From assembly GCA_023213395.1 (NCBI GenBank), contig CM041465.1, forward strand, positions 182,597,741-182,661,740: a DNA stretch of 64,000 nucleotides, in the 5' to 3' direction. The DNA is from Cycas panzhihuaensis (lineage: Eukaryota > Cycadophyta). The notes beneath the pieces were generated by a model. It was not told the origin of the DNA and made no database searches. It was given only the letters and a program-made list of their open reading frames with translations. This document shows positions 22,434-32,465 of the stretch, in pieces (positions within the stretch are counted from its first letter, which is position 1; every line of letters begins with the position of its first letter). The position numbers were made by a program, and so were the translations under genes.

Positions 22434-23375
22434 CTAAATGATAGGTCCTGTTTTATTATTTGGTGTGGGAGGTGCTGAGCCTTCACCTGCTTCCATTAAC
22501 GGAAGGATGTCTTCCCATTCTTCCCAGGAAGCTTCTGCTTCTTCTTCCTCCTCCCCTGATTCCTCCTCACCTTTCTTCCGTTTACCTCTTTTGTGGACAT
22601 CTTGCTTTGTCCGATGCAGAATAGGTGTTCCTGGTGTTTTTTGCAACTAGGTGAGTACCTTATTCATTTGTTTTTGAACTCTTCCTTTTGCTTCCGGGTT
22701 GTTAATTGAATTCGGGAATTCTGCCACCCACTGTTTTATAATAGGTTCCCTTGGAGAAATGGTGGTTCTTGTTAACTGAACCTCCAGACATTGATAAAAT
22801 AAGATGGCCAATAATAAGGAGGGATGTCAAAAAGGATGTGTCATGATCTCCTTAATTTGTTGCCTCATATTTTCTGCCAAAAATTCGGACCAATTCATTT
22901 TTTCTCCCTCCTGAATTTTTAATAATATTGGCATCATACCTCCTGGAATGTATGTATACTTCTGTTTTGACAAAAATCGTGAATTTATAGCTTTCGCTAT
23001 CCACTGAAGTCTGACATCTATGATATCTGCCACACGAATTCCACCAGACATTATCTGAGTATTTTCTTGGCATAACTCTCTTAACCATATTTCACGGTCG
23101 ACTTCTGACCTCTTGGTAACCAGGGGAATTTCCCCTTCATTTGGAAGTTTTGTTATTGTGTGAATTATCTCTGCATCCATCTTGACCTTCCTACTGTCTT
23201 TTTCTAGTGCTAACAGGATCTGGTCCATGAGTTCTGGGTCATAATACATAGGATTGCAGTAAATGTAGTCTCCCCATCCTGCTTGTCTTACCCTGGTTTG
23301 GAATTGAGATGGTAAAGCTTGTAATTCCTGTTTAAGCTTTGGTATAAAAGCCTCTTGGCACCCTGTTGTCCTCAT
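22434..23375 (-). pseudogene. E7 extra 3' ORF, unknown product, about 310 codons with two stops
   Basis: One reading frame on the element's sense strand. The first 182 codons (23375-22830) are open. After a TGA at 22827-22829 the same frame continues to 22434, with one more stop (TAG, consistent with CAG) near 22650. Visible features: MRTTGCQEAFIPKLKQEL at the start, a mostly alpha-helical-looking middle with ITKLPNEGEIP, then a basic patch KRGKRKKGEEE and a strongly acidic run of E at about 22560. There is no transmembrane segment, so an envelope-like role is not supported. I do not recognise the family; it loosely recalls unassigned ORFs of plant retrotransposons. The frame is open upstream of the ATG for about 25 codons. 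Confidence 0.6.
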
Positions 23376-23677
23376 ATTGGCTGTGGAATTCCAGAGATAG
23401 CTGTAATAACCAAAGAGTGTAAATAGGAACCCTACGTGTGTACCTTTTGGGTATGGTTTGCCGTTTCCTTAGAATATTATGCTACAATGCGTACCAGATT
23501 CACTTTTCCGTCTTCCAGGGACGTACGGGTGTCCTTCAGTTGCTTGGCGGAAAGATTCGGGGTCAATTCGTCCGTCGTTTTCCGCTGCGTACCTCACGGG
23601 AATGCTGGCAGGTACATAATACTTTGTCTTATTCACTGTTTTTTCTTATACGTGCTTATTGGTACGTATAATGTTAT
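23376..23677 (-). promoter_or_regulatory. E7 spacer dense in GTAC words between its two 3' ORFs
   Basis: About 300 bp without a gene. It carries seven GTAC tetramers, mostly GCGTACC, ACGTACG or GGTACG, the same word family that fills the E7 LTRs. A regulatory role, for example a promoter for the extra ORF, is inference only. Confidence 0.35.
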
Positions 23678-25112
23678 TCACTTTCCACCGTATGCATCAT
23701 TGCTGCACTTTTTAGGTACGTTTGATGTATAGGGTTTCAGTTTACTACCTTTGACCATTTCAGGTAGTAGCTGGCCTGATAGTTTCTTCAACTGGATAGT
23801 GCCATTCTGGTACACCTTCTCAATCATATATGGGCCTTTCCAATGTATCTTCAATTCTCCTTGGGTTGTTTGGGATTTGTTGTCGAATCGCCATACTCGA
23901 TCACCCTTCTTGAAATACAATGTCTTGTCGTGGCGGTCATGCCTTGTCCTTTTTCGCCTTTTCCTTGGTGTGGTATGCTTTGTCAGTTTCTTCTTATGAT
24001 CCCTTAATTGATCTTGGTTTATTATTCCTTCTCCTAACCAATGTTCTCTACAATGTCTCAAATGGGAAATTCCATATAATGGTTCTCCATAAAAGGGCTT
24101 CACATAATCTCCAACGTATTCTCCATGATTTCTATCTTCTGGAGTGGAAATTTTGTTTCCTAGACCGAAATCTTTAGGGATACTCTCAACAGGTTCCTTT
24201 CCTTCTTCCTCAAATTTGGCGCCGGTGGTTGAAAAAGATCTTCCACTGGGTAGGTGTACCTCTAAAGAAGATGAGGAAGGTTTGTTACTTCCTTCCTCGG
24301 GCTGGGATGGGGGTGGGGAAGGGCAATCTACCTCAAGACCCACACTGGAGGTAGAGGGAAGGTTAGGGTTAGAGGGGGTTGGGGTATTAGGAGGTGAATT
24401 AGGGTAAGGGTTTGGGTTAAAAGGGGGATTTGGGTTTGGGTCTAGGTTTTTTATGTTATTATTAACACTCGTATAATCAACAAATTTAGATTTAATATCA
24501 ACGTCCTCAGTTACATTCCGAGAATGTAGGTTACACCTATAGGATGAGGGGTTGACTTCATATGCATCTTGTAGCCAGTAATCCACAAATCTCATCCCGT
24601 TTTCATCGTCTGAAGAGTTATAAATGTCTCCAAAGCGGGTCGGTTCCTCCTCCTGGCAATCAACTAGTTGAGTAGGTTCTTCACTAGCATGAAAAAGATG
24701 TTCTTCATCCAACGAAGAAGCTGTGGCCTCACTCGTAACTGTTGTACTTGATCCATTGTCGGGTATTACCTCGATGGAGTTCCTCCCAAGCATCGGTAGC
24801 ACAACTTCACTTCCCCCATCCGACAGAGTAAAAGTTACATTTTTCCAATTCTGTAAACATTGGGTTTTGTATAGCCATGGCCTCCCTAATAAGGCCGGAT
24901 AGGGTATTCCTCCCTTTTCCGTTTCCACGATGGTGAAATCAATTTTCACCACAATTCCTGCCACATCTACTCTGATATCTGCTAATTTCCCCAGAGGTCG
25001 CACCAGAAGTTCATTCGCCAACTTCAATGAGTACGTTGTCGCCACTTTGGGCTCCCCAATTTCCGCCATGTGGAAGTAGGCAGGACATTTATCCTTTGCT
25101 CCCCATCAACAA
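23678..25112 (-). CDS. E7 protease joined to integrase C-terminus, long open frame
   Basis: 463 codons are open from 25069 to 23678, and protease similarity starts slightly upstream. The retropepsin-like region includes KVIVDGEQRINVLP just upstream (about 25125-25080, another frame; the catalytic site reads DGE), then LGKLADIRVDVAG and YPALLGRPWL. A central disordered part has an N-P repeat (NPNPPFNPNPYPN). The end is the Gypsy integrase C-terminal domain: KGDRVWRFDNK, IHWKGPYMIEKVY, GSKLKPY. Nothing between them resembles reverse transcriptase, RNase H or an integrase DDE core. The integrity of 463 codons inside an old nest is unusual. Confidence 0.75.
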
Positions 25113-25481
25113 TCACCTTGAAATGTTTTTCCCAATCGTAATCGCCATCAGAGGATCCACATCAAATGATGGCATAACTTTCTTCAAACTTTTTGTAAAC
25201 CCTTGCTGTAGTATACCTCCCTTGATCCAATCGATCACTTGGTGTAAGGGGATGGTTAGTTGTAATTGTTTTACCAAATTCTCCATTAATAACAACATCC
25301 TTGGGATATCTTCCGCGGGCAATCCTTTAAACAATTCCTCGATTTGCACCATTTGAGGATGATTCTCTGGTTCTTCCAATATCTTTTCTTTTTCCTTCTG
25401 CTTATTTTTCCTTACATACACCTTTGTAACTTCTGGTTTTCCCATTGGCAGCATAGCTTCTTCCCGAGCTAGTTCCTCCAC
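25113..25481 (-). pseudogene. E7 Gag-Pol linker
   Basis: Open 122 codons with acidic and basic blocks (EKEKILEEPENHPQ, then KGLPAEDIPRMLLLMENL). This segment precedes the aspartic protease. A frameshift near 25100 separates it from the 463-codon frame. Confidence 0.6.
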
Positions 25482-25599
25482 TACTTGCTTAGCCTATCGA
25501 AATCTATTGATTTCTGTTTGTGGGTTTGGATACCCATCTTCCTCAGCTTTCGTTTGCTTCCTTTGCAATTTTATATTCTTATTTTCAGGTATGATCGTC

Positions 25600-26143
25600 A
25601 TCAAATTGGTGGCTTTTGCTTTTCCCTTACAATCTTCCGTTTTGTGTTCACTTGGTGCACAATTGCTACACACAAACGGTTTCTGCTCATACTCTTGTTT
25701 AGTTGGACATTCTGATTTTCAATGTCCAAATTGTGAACATATTAAACATCTCCCATTGGTCGCCTCTTTCGACGGGCGGCTCTGGTGTACTCCTTGTCGT
25801 ATACACATTCCGGGGTGGGTTGCCTCCTCTTCCCCTACCTTGTCCTCTGTATGCGCTTCCTCGTGGATTAAAAAAACAACTTTTAGTTGTATGGTTATCC
25901 ACATCACATATGTGGCACCATTTCTCTGATTGGTGTAACACATTATTTTTGGGATTAATGGCACATTCTTTCGTTGTATGCGAACTTTCTTCGCAAATAT
26001 GACACCATTTTTCCATTTAATCCTTCTTTTTCTTTGTTGTTTCTTCTTCCCTACTGTTTCTCATTTTTAACCTTGCTACCTCTTTTCTTAGGGCTTCAAC
26101 TTCCAATTCCTCTTCTAATACTCCTACTTGACAGAAGGGTCGA
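25600..26143 (-). pseudogene. E7 gag C-terminus with four zinc knuckles
   Basis: Four CCHC motifs in a row on the minus strand. Two are in the frame starting at 26016: CHICEESSHTTKEC and CHICDVDNHTTKSC. After an RG-rich stretch and a frameshift come CLICSQFGH-stop-KSEC (TGA in place of TGG) and CSNCAPSEHKTEDC at about 25680-25640. Gypsy Gag proteins usually have one or two knuckles. A lysine-rich helix (REEETTKKKKD) precedes them. Confidence 0.82.
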
Positions 26144-27389
26144 TTATGTAGTCTGTTTTATTTCCCTAATTTCTTCCTGCAACCTCAATAGGAGAGGGTC
26201 ATGTCCTCCCGCCTGGGCATCCATCTCCATTTCGAAGTCTAATGCCAAATCCTGAGCATTCTTAAAAGACTTCAACGGTTGTGCTTGCATCATAGACCTT
26301 AGTTTCTCATTTAGTCCTTTGACGAAATAATTCTTCATATTGTGATCCGTCACTGTTTCGTTTATCATGTTCGCTGCAATAATTTTCATTCTACTGATAT
26401 AGGTCAGTACCGATTCACCAGGTCTTTGCTTTATCTCCTTCAAAGCAATTTCCACAACCTCATTGCTTCTAAATTTCTGAAATCTTTCCTCAAAAGATTT
26501 CCTGATCTTAGCCCATGATTCATTCTTGTCTATTTCTTTGTACCATGCTAATGGTACTCCCCTCAATGTACATGCAAATCTCACTTTGATCTCATCTTCA
26601 TCCGTAATCTTCTTCACATCAATCAAATTCTGAAATAGGTATGCATGCTCGGCTACATCTAAAGTGTCATTGAAGATCAGCTTCCCAAAATCTCTATAGT
26701 CGTCCATCCTTAGCGACTGCACTAGCGTTCCACTTGCTGGAGATTCCCCACTTTGTGTTTCCTCCAAAGATTCTGTCTCTTCTTCTTCACCCTTCCCTTC
26801 TGGGGGTGTGTTTGGAGTACTTCCAGCGATATTATCTTTTCCAAATAATGGATTCTGAAAAAGGTGTTTTCAGGTGTATAGGTTTCAACACACCTGGCAC
26901 TTGTATCATTACGAATGATTGATCCGACTCTTTGTCTGTCAAATCCTCAAAAGGCTGCCTTGTTAATTTGTTTTTCCAATATGCCGAAGGACCTTCCTCT
27001 GCCCTCTTTTCGTTATCACTTAGGTCCTTCCAGGTGTGCTCCTCCAGTATACTCTCCTCTTCCCTTAGGGTATCCTTATGTTCCTTACTTATTTTTGGTT
27101 TTTGTTCCCATTCTGGGCTAAACAAATCATCCTTAATTGGGGTTGGTGTTAATACCATTCGTTCGCCATTATTCTCCTCATTCTCCTCCTGAGGTGTCTG
27201 GGCTCCACTTGCCTCAGCTTCTTCAACGGACTGTCCTCTAGTCTCGTTGTTTTGCGGACTTAATCTCCTCGCCCTCCTTATTTTTGACTCCTTTGCCCAA
27301 CGTAATGCTCTTTGTCTACTAGTTTCTTTCCCCTTTGGTGAAGTATCCTTTTGAGGCTCCTCTGTCCTTGAAGGTTTTTTTGGTGGCAT
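26144..27389 (-). pseudogene. E7 gag
   Basis: Starts at ATG 27389 with MPPKKPSRTEEPQKD, a basic, disordered N-terminus. One frameshift near 26850 joins it to the second frame, open from 26767 to 26144. That frame has the Retrotrans_gag capsid signature: AYLFQNLIDVKKITDE, RFACTLRGVPLAWYKEI, RPGESVLTYISRMK. It forms particles in intact relatives. Apart from the single shift it is nearly complete. Confidence 0.85.
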
Positions 27390-27515
27390 TGGAAGGCCCC
27401 CTGGCTACCGGAGGCTTAGTTACAGCCTGCCATCACGACGACAGCCAGGGTCCTCTGCGCTTTACACATTCCTCTTTTTGAGACTCTTGGGCCCTGTCCC
27501 TCCTTAATGGACGTA

Positions 27516-27528
27516 GGCAACGGAACCA
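27516..27528 (-). other. E7 primer-binding site
   Basis: On the minus strand TGGTTCCGTTGCC lies one base after the 5' LTR. It resembles the tRNA-Asp site TGGCGCCGTTGCC used by many Gypsy elements, differing at two bases. Confidence 0.7.
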
Positions 27529-27529
27529 A

Positions 27530-28339
27530 TGTTGACTTGGGGGGGATTATCTTATTACAGTTATGAGATAAACACACTTGTCAATTGCACAGATTATAGT
27601 CTAGCTAAGGATACAGTCAACATATCATCACAGAAAGTACACATACTCCTTTTTCACTTCATACCACATAGCACAATCATGCAATAACACAGAATTCAGT
27701 ACACATTCAGCCATATAACACATACAATATCAATTCCACATAACTCTTCTTTCCATTAAGCAATAAGTTTGATTACGCAGGGTGGAATGCATTCTGTGCA
27801 TTCCAAAGACATACACACTTCTGTTACATGCGTACCCAGGTGGTACTTATCATTATACATGGCTCCAATTGGCTGTCATACATACTGGCATCCGGACCAT
27901 TGCGTACCCTGAATATTCGGCTCTCACCCTAACCGAATGGTCCTTGCGAGCTTCCTTAAATGTGCCTCTTCGTATCTTTTGGCTGAAGGGTTATGATTGT
28001 CTATCATAATCGTACCCATCCAGTCAAGCGTACCTTTTCATTAGTCATTGGTTACACCTTAACCAATGCCTTAATCTTGTTCAGACGTGCAGACGCACGT
28101 CTAGCAACTCCCTGTGCTCCCACCGGTTCCGCATCGCGCGCATCGCTCGCTTATTTCGTTTTGCCGATGGTACGTATACGTGTTGCGCACTGCCTGTGCA
28201 CGCACCGCCATACGCATCGTAATGTTGGTTTTTTCACCGCTTTTGCCTCGCATGCACTCTCGACGGTCCGCACTGCACATGCAGGTTATCCAAACCACCG
28301 GGTCTTCCCACAACCATATGATCAAAATATACCCCAACA
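27530..28339 (-). repeat. E7 5' LTR (810 bp)
   Basis: Close match to 21393-22198, with small indels mainly around GTAC-rich segments. The outer boundary is followed by TGCTT. Confidence 0.93.
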
Positions 28340-28344
28340 TGCTT

Positions 28345-29531
28345 CTGACAGAATTGAAAGTGATACTTCATCATCTGATACTCAACAAGCAAATGATTCC
28401 AGTGTTCATCCGTCTGACACCCAACAAGCAAGTGATACGAGCCTCCATCCAGAAGATGAAGAAAATGGCTTTCACAAGTGTAAGTCAAAATGGCTCCATA
28501 CATATCTAACACAAATGGCTTTCACAAGTGTAAGTCAAATCATAGCTTGTATGTGAAATTCAATCAAGGGTTAATCTCCATCATCGTAGTGTATGTGGAT
28601 GACATGCTAATTACAGGAGATGATGAAAACTCAATCACCTTCATCAAGAAGCAATTTGAAAAGTTATTTGAAATGACAGACGTTGGGATGCTGCATTATT
28701 ATCTAGGAATAGAAATAGGATAAAACAATGGATTTGTTGTCCTATCACAATCAAAGTATATAAAAAACTTGTTAAACAAATTCAATATGGAAAGCTGCAA
28801 TAGTGTCGCCACTCCAATGGAAACTGAGTGTGTGTTAGACACCAAACAAGAAGTACAATTAGTTGATGCAACTCTATACATACAGCTAATCAGTAGTCTA
28901 ATTTACCTTACAGCTACATGACTAGATATATCCTATGCAGTTGGTGTAGTTTCAAGGTTTATGAAGATCCCAAAATAACTCACTAGAATGTAGCAAAAAG
29001 AATTCTACGATATTTAAAGGGAACAATGAATCTTGGATTAGAATATAAAAAGGATAACAATATGCAACTAATAGGTTTCTGTGATTTCGACTGGGTTGGA
29101 GACAGAATGGATAGAAAATCAACATTAGGATATTGCTTCTTTCTAGGAACAACTTTAATCTCCTCGAGCAGCAAAAAAGCAACACACAGTTGCTTTATCT
29201 TCAACAGAAGCAGAGTACAAGTTAGTTGTCAATGCAACATGTGAAGGAGTTTGGATCAGACAACTCCTTAAGGACCTTGGACAAGAATAGTCAATGTCAA
29301 CTTAGTTATTATGTGATAACTAGAGCACAATCAAAATGACAAAGAATCCAGTGCTGCATGTAAGAACCAAACATATAGAAGTGCATCACCATTTCATTAG
29401 AGAAAAAGTCCAGAACAAAGAAGTCGAGCTTCTGCATTGTACGCCAGAAAATCAAATTGCAGGTATTCTTACCAAACCTCTTAGCAGAGAAAATTTTATT
29501 GGCTTTAGAAATCATTTAGGACTAAAATAGA
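28345..29531 (+). pseudogene. E6 linker, partial reverse transcriptase and RNase H
   Basis: Linker (SDTQQANDSS..HPEDEE) resumes after E7. The N-terminal reverse transcriptase, from LPKW through QAPRAWY, is missing; sequence jumps to NGFHKCKS. The active site YVDD at 28592-28603 is intact. Then FEMTDVGMLHYYLGIEIG, a stop, and the RNase H pieces FDWVGDRMDRKSTLGYC and VRTKHIEVHHHFIREKVQ. A 27-bp direct repeat (28463-28489 and 28513-28539) marks the deletion junction. Several stops and a frameshift are present. Confidence 0.9.
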
Positions 29532-29537
29532 TAAAAC

Positions 29538-29549
29538 ATTAAGAGGGGG
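29538..29549 (+). other. E6 polypurine tract
   Basis: ATTAAGAGGGGG immediately before the 3' LTR, almost the same as in E1. Confidence 0.88.
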
Positions 29550-29739
29550 TGTAAAAAGTAATGTTTTATTTAGGATATCAAAAGTCCCTCGTAAGGGTCA
29601 TGTATCATCTCCCCATTTCTTCTTCAATGTGACAAGTGGCACCATCTCATTAAGCGGTTGTCATTTGTCCCGTACTCTTTGAGATGTATTTAAAGACTTG
29701 CAAATGATCAATAAGGCATGGGAGTGAATTTCTTCTACA
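29550..29739 (+). repeat. E6 3' LTR (190 bp)
   Basis: Starts TGTAAAAAGTAATG and ends CTTCTACA. It is followed by CCCTG. Confidence 0.94.
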
Positions 29740-29744
29740 CCCTG

Positions 29745-29794
29745 TTCAATGGGTAATGTTCTCTAAGTCTACAATCACCCTTGATTACACGTCA
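29745..29794 (+). repeat. E5 3' LTR, last 50 bp
   Basis: Continues the E5 LTR after E6, ending ACACGTCA. It is followed by AAAGC, the right copy of the E5 target duplication. Confidence 0.9.
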
Positions 29795-29799
29795 AAAGC

Positions 29800-31765
29800 A
29801 TACAAACTATATGATTTTGAAACAAAGAAGGTGCATGAATCAAGAGATGTTGTCTTTGCAAAAGACAATAAAGAATTGGATCTCAACGAATTCCAATTTC
29901 TATAGAGGAAAGCTACCATTGAGAATCCAGACCCCACTTGTCCTTCAACATCATATTCACCAAGTCCTTCCTCAGTTTTGAGTACATCTTCTTCGGAACC
30001 TTCTACGAGTACTTCAAGGCCTGATCACAACACTAGAAACTTCTAAAATATAGGAATCTATTTAGCTTGAGGACATTGAAGTCATTCTGATAGTAAAGCA
30101 ATTGCCAAAATGGTACATTCAAGCCATTTCTAATGCTCCACTACCTCCCACTAATGCAAAGAGAGTCTAAAATGCAACTAGAAACAAATTTTACACTTAT
30201 GGTTGAAGCGCTTTCTACTCATGAACCTTCCACTTTTGAGGAGGCATATAGTGATGAAAAGTGGAAGGTTGCAATGGATGAAGAAATTGATTCCATCTAA
30301 AAAATGATACTTGGGACCTTGCTGAATTACTACCTGGCAAACAAACAATTGACTATAAATGGGTATTCAAGACAAAATATCATTCAGATGGGTTAGTCTA
30401 GTGTCACAAAGATCGATTGGTTGCTAAAGGCTTTAAGTAACAAGAAGGCATAGATTATGAAGAAACATTTGCACTAGTTGCTAATATGAGTACAGTCAAT
30501 CTTGTTACGACCATAGTTGTTCAATGCAATTGATCGATCTATCAGATGGATGTCAAGAGCATGTTCCTTAATGGCGATTTGATAAAAGAAGTGTATCTGA
30601 AACAACCCCTTGGCTATGTATGTCATGGTAAAGAGCAACTTGTTTTCTAGCTCAAAAAGGCCTTCTATGGCCTGAAGTAGGCACCAAGAGCATGGTATGC
30701 CAAAATAGATGATTATTTTAGAGACATGACTTTAGGAGTTCATCATTGGATTTGAACCTGTATATCAAAGTTCGAAGTAAGCAGATAACCATTGTCGTTC
30801 TCTATGTGGATGACTTTATAATCATAGGGAATGACATTGAAATGATTGAAAGTCTTCATGGAAATTTGAAAGGTAGTTTCGAAATGATTGACCTTGGGTT
30901 GTTTCATTATTTTCTTGGCATGGAAGTTTGGCAATAGCTTGGCAGCATTTTCATCTCTCAAACTAAGTACACAAAGGAGATTTTGTAGAGATTTAGAAGG
31001 GAAGACTGCAAGCCATCTCCTACCCTTATGGAGACAAGAATGAAATTGAAACATGATGAGAAATCCAAAATGTTTGATTCTACTCTTTACAAACAACTAG
31101 GGGGTAGTTGATTTATTTGACTAACACTAGACCAAACATAACTTATGCAGTTGGAATGTATTTGAGGTTTATGTTTTAGCCTAGTCAAACACATTGGAAC
31201 ACTGCAAAGAGAATTCTCAGATATTTGCAAGGTACTTTATAGTATGGACTACATTATAGTTGAAGTGATGACCCTTCTTTGTAAGGTTTTACAAATGTAG
31301 AGTGGGCAAGATGCCAAGATAGTAGAAGATCAACCTTTAGGATATTCCTTCAACCTTGGGTTAGCATTAGTTTCATGGAGTTGCAGGAGGCAACCTAATG
31401 TTTCTCTTTTATCCACAAAAGTTAAATATAAAGATATAGTCAACACAACCACTAAAGTTACTTGGCCTAGAAGGATTTTGGCCAAACTTGGCTTTGCATA
31501 GACACATCCTACAAAGATTTACTGTGACAATCAAAGTGTAGTTAAGATGACTAGGAATCTTGTTTTCCATACTTGTACAAAGCACATAGAGGTCCATCAC
31601 CATTTCATCAGGAAACATGTGTAAGATGGTGAGATTAACCTTGTCTACAAGCCCACGGATCAACAAAGTGCTAACATCTTTATTGGGGCACTGGGTAGAG
31701 ATAGGTTTGAAAGATTAAGAGAGGGCTTAGGAGTTCAACTTAATGCTGTAAACATCAAGGGGGCA
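29800..31765 (+). pseudogene. E3 linker, reverse transcriptase and RNase H
   Basis: Resumes with YKLYDFETKKVHESRDVVF. Reverse transcriptase: WVFKTKYHSDG, RLVAKGFK, YEETFALVANMSTV, MDVKSMFLNGDL. The active site YVDD at 30803-30814 is intact. RNase H: NPTLME-type region, SWSCRRQPNVSLLSTK, CTKHIEVHHHFIRKHV. More than ten stops and several shifts. It ends at GAC-stop just before the LTR; the purine tract ACATCAAGGGGG is at 31752-31763. Confidence 0.9.
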
Positions 31766-32179
31766 TGTTAAGACTTTATGTTTAATCATTAAGTGGTGAA
31801 TGCATTAGAGCACTTAAAGTATACCATGCATTTTATCTATAGAGATGTAACTTTAAGTTGTAACTTGAGGGTCATGTTCCCCCTTTTCCCTTTTGTGCAT
31901 GTCATTGCATTAGTGACACTTGTCATAGCATGCATGCACTCTAGGGCATCTTCTCACATTATTTATTAGAGACATTCTCCCTTGCATTGTATCATGTAAT
32001 TGTATTGGAGAGTTGTTGAATACAAGTTTATTGGAGAGTAGGGTAACTCTATCTCCTCCATTCTTTTATGCTTTGAGCTTTTATGTGATTGTGGTGTGCT
32101 CTCATCTTTTGTCTTTATCTGTTGTTGATTTTGTTTACATTAAGAAATAGAGTTGAATTTCTCTTTCTTGTTGCTTTCA
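31766..32179 (+). repeat. E3 3' LTR (414 bp)
   Basis: Starts TGTTAAGACTTTATG and ends TTGCTTTCA. It aligns with 6100-6513. The right flank CGCAA has no partner at the left end. Confidence 0.9.
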
Positions 32180-32465
32180 CGCAAGATAAAGGTAGAATTC
32201 TAGGAAACATGCCAAAATTATGTACAACGATATTATTGCTTCATGTTTATAGGACAAGGTAATAGACCCAATTGGCAATAGTTTGGGACCAAGGTTGATC
32301 TGCCTCTAAGGGAACAAAGGGAATGCAATCTTGTAGAAAATAGGTTGTCAAAGACAGAACACCTTCGAAGAGAAACATGTTTCGATTGCAACAACAAATG
32401 GAGTTGCAATCGTAAATGTTCAGTAAAGAAAATCTTTATGCTTAATATCGAAGAAATGGATGTTC
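32180..32465 (+). pseudogene. E10 Gypsy gag fragment with zinc knuckle
   Basis: Frame with PLREQRECNLVENRLS then RRETCFDCNNKWSCNRKC and KKIFMLNIEEMD. This is the knuckle of plant Gypsy Gag (C-x2-C-x3-W-x-C/G-x-H-x-C type) at 32378-32419, with the histidine replaced by arginine. The Gag N-terminus is absent: E3 abuts it at 32179. Coding resumes at 47348 after E8. Confidence 0.8.

Larger units (their letters stand above)
21393..28339 (-). mobile_element. E7: internally deleted Ty3/Gypsy element with an extra 3' gene (6947 bp)
   Basis: The LTRs are 806 and 810 bp, with duplication TGCTT at 21388-21392 and 28340-28344. On the minus strand the order is LTR, tRNA-Asp-like primer site, gag, zinc knuckles, protease, integrase C-terminus, extra ORF, LTR. 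Reverse transcriptase, RNase H and the integrase core are absent, so it must depend on a helper for copying. I see no purine tract at the usual place, immediately before the 3' LTR. It is younger than E6 by nesting. Confidence 0.92.
18129..29739 (+). mobile_element. E6: Ty1/Copia retrotransposon carrying E7
   Basis: LTRs are 18129-18335 and 29550-29739. The duplication CCCTG is at 18124-18128 and 29740-29744. It lies inside the 3' LTR of E5. The interior is split by E7 (21393-28339) in the linker between integrase and reverse transcriptase. I count about 11 substitutions in 190 aligned LTR bases (about 6%) plus a 17-bp tandem duplication in the 5' LTR. Confidence 0.95.
15460..29794 (+). mobile_element. 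E5: short non-autonomous LTR element, carrying E6 and E7
   Basis: The 5' LTR is 15460-15798. The 3' LTR is split by E6 into 17809-18128 and 29745-29794. The duplication AAAGC lies at 15455-15459 and 29795-29799. Without the E6 insert the element is about 2.7 kb with a 2.0-kb interior that has no reverse transcriptase or integrase. I count about 52 differences between LTRs over 339 aligned bases (about 15%), so it is older than E6, as nesting requires. Confidence 0.92.
6100..32179 (+). mobile_element. E3: Ty1/Copia shell interrupted by E4 and E5
   Basis: The outermost element of the left nest. The 5' LTR is 6100-6513 and the 3' LTR is 31766-32179. The internal region is split by E4 at 9307-15069 (integrase) and by E5, with all it contains, at 15460-29794 (linker after integrase). 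The coding motifs continue across both gaps, with the expected 5-bp duplications. No target-site duplication is seen for E3 itself: the left flank is TGACA and the right flank CGCAA. The junction was rearranged (63-bp duplication) or the element is a recombinant. Confidence 0.9.

Noticed and set aside
22434-23375. E7 extra ORF as an envelope gene
   Set aside because: No signal peptide, transmembrane segment or cleavage site is visible.
23436-24407. Several plus-strand open frames opposite E7
   Set aside because: They lie antisense to the 463-codon E7 frame and show no motif of their own; they are shadows of that gene.
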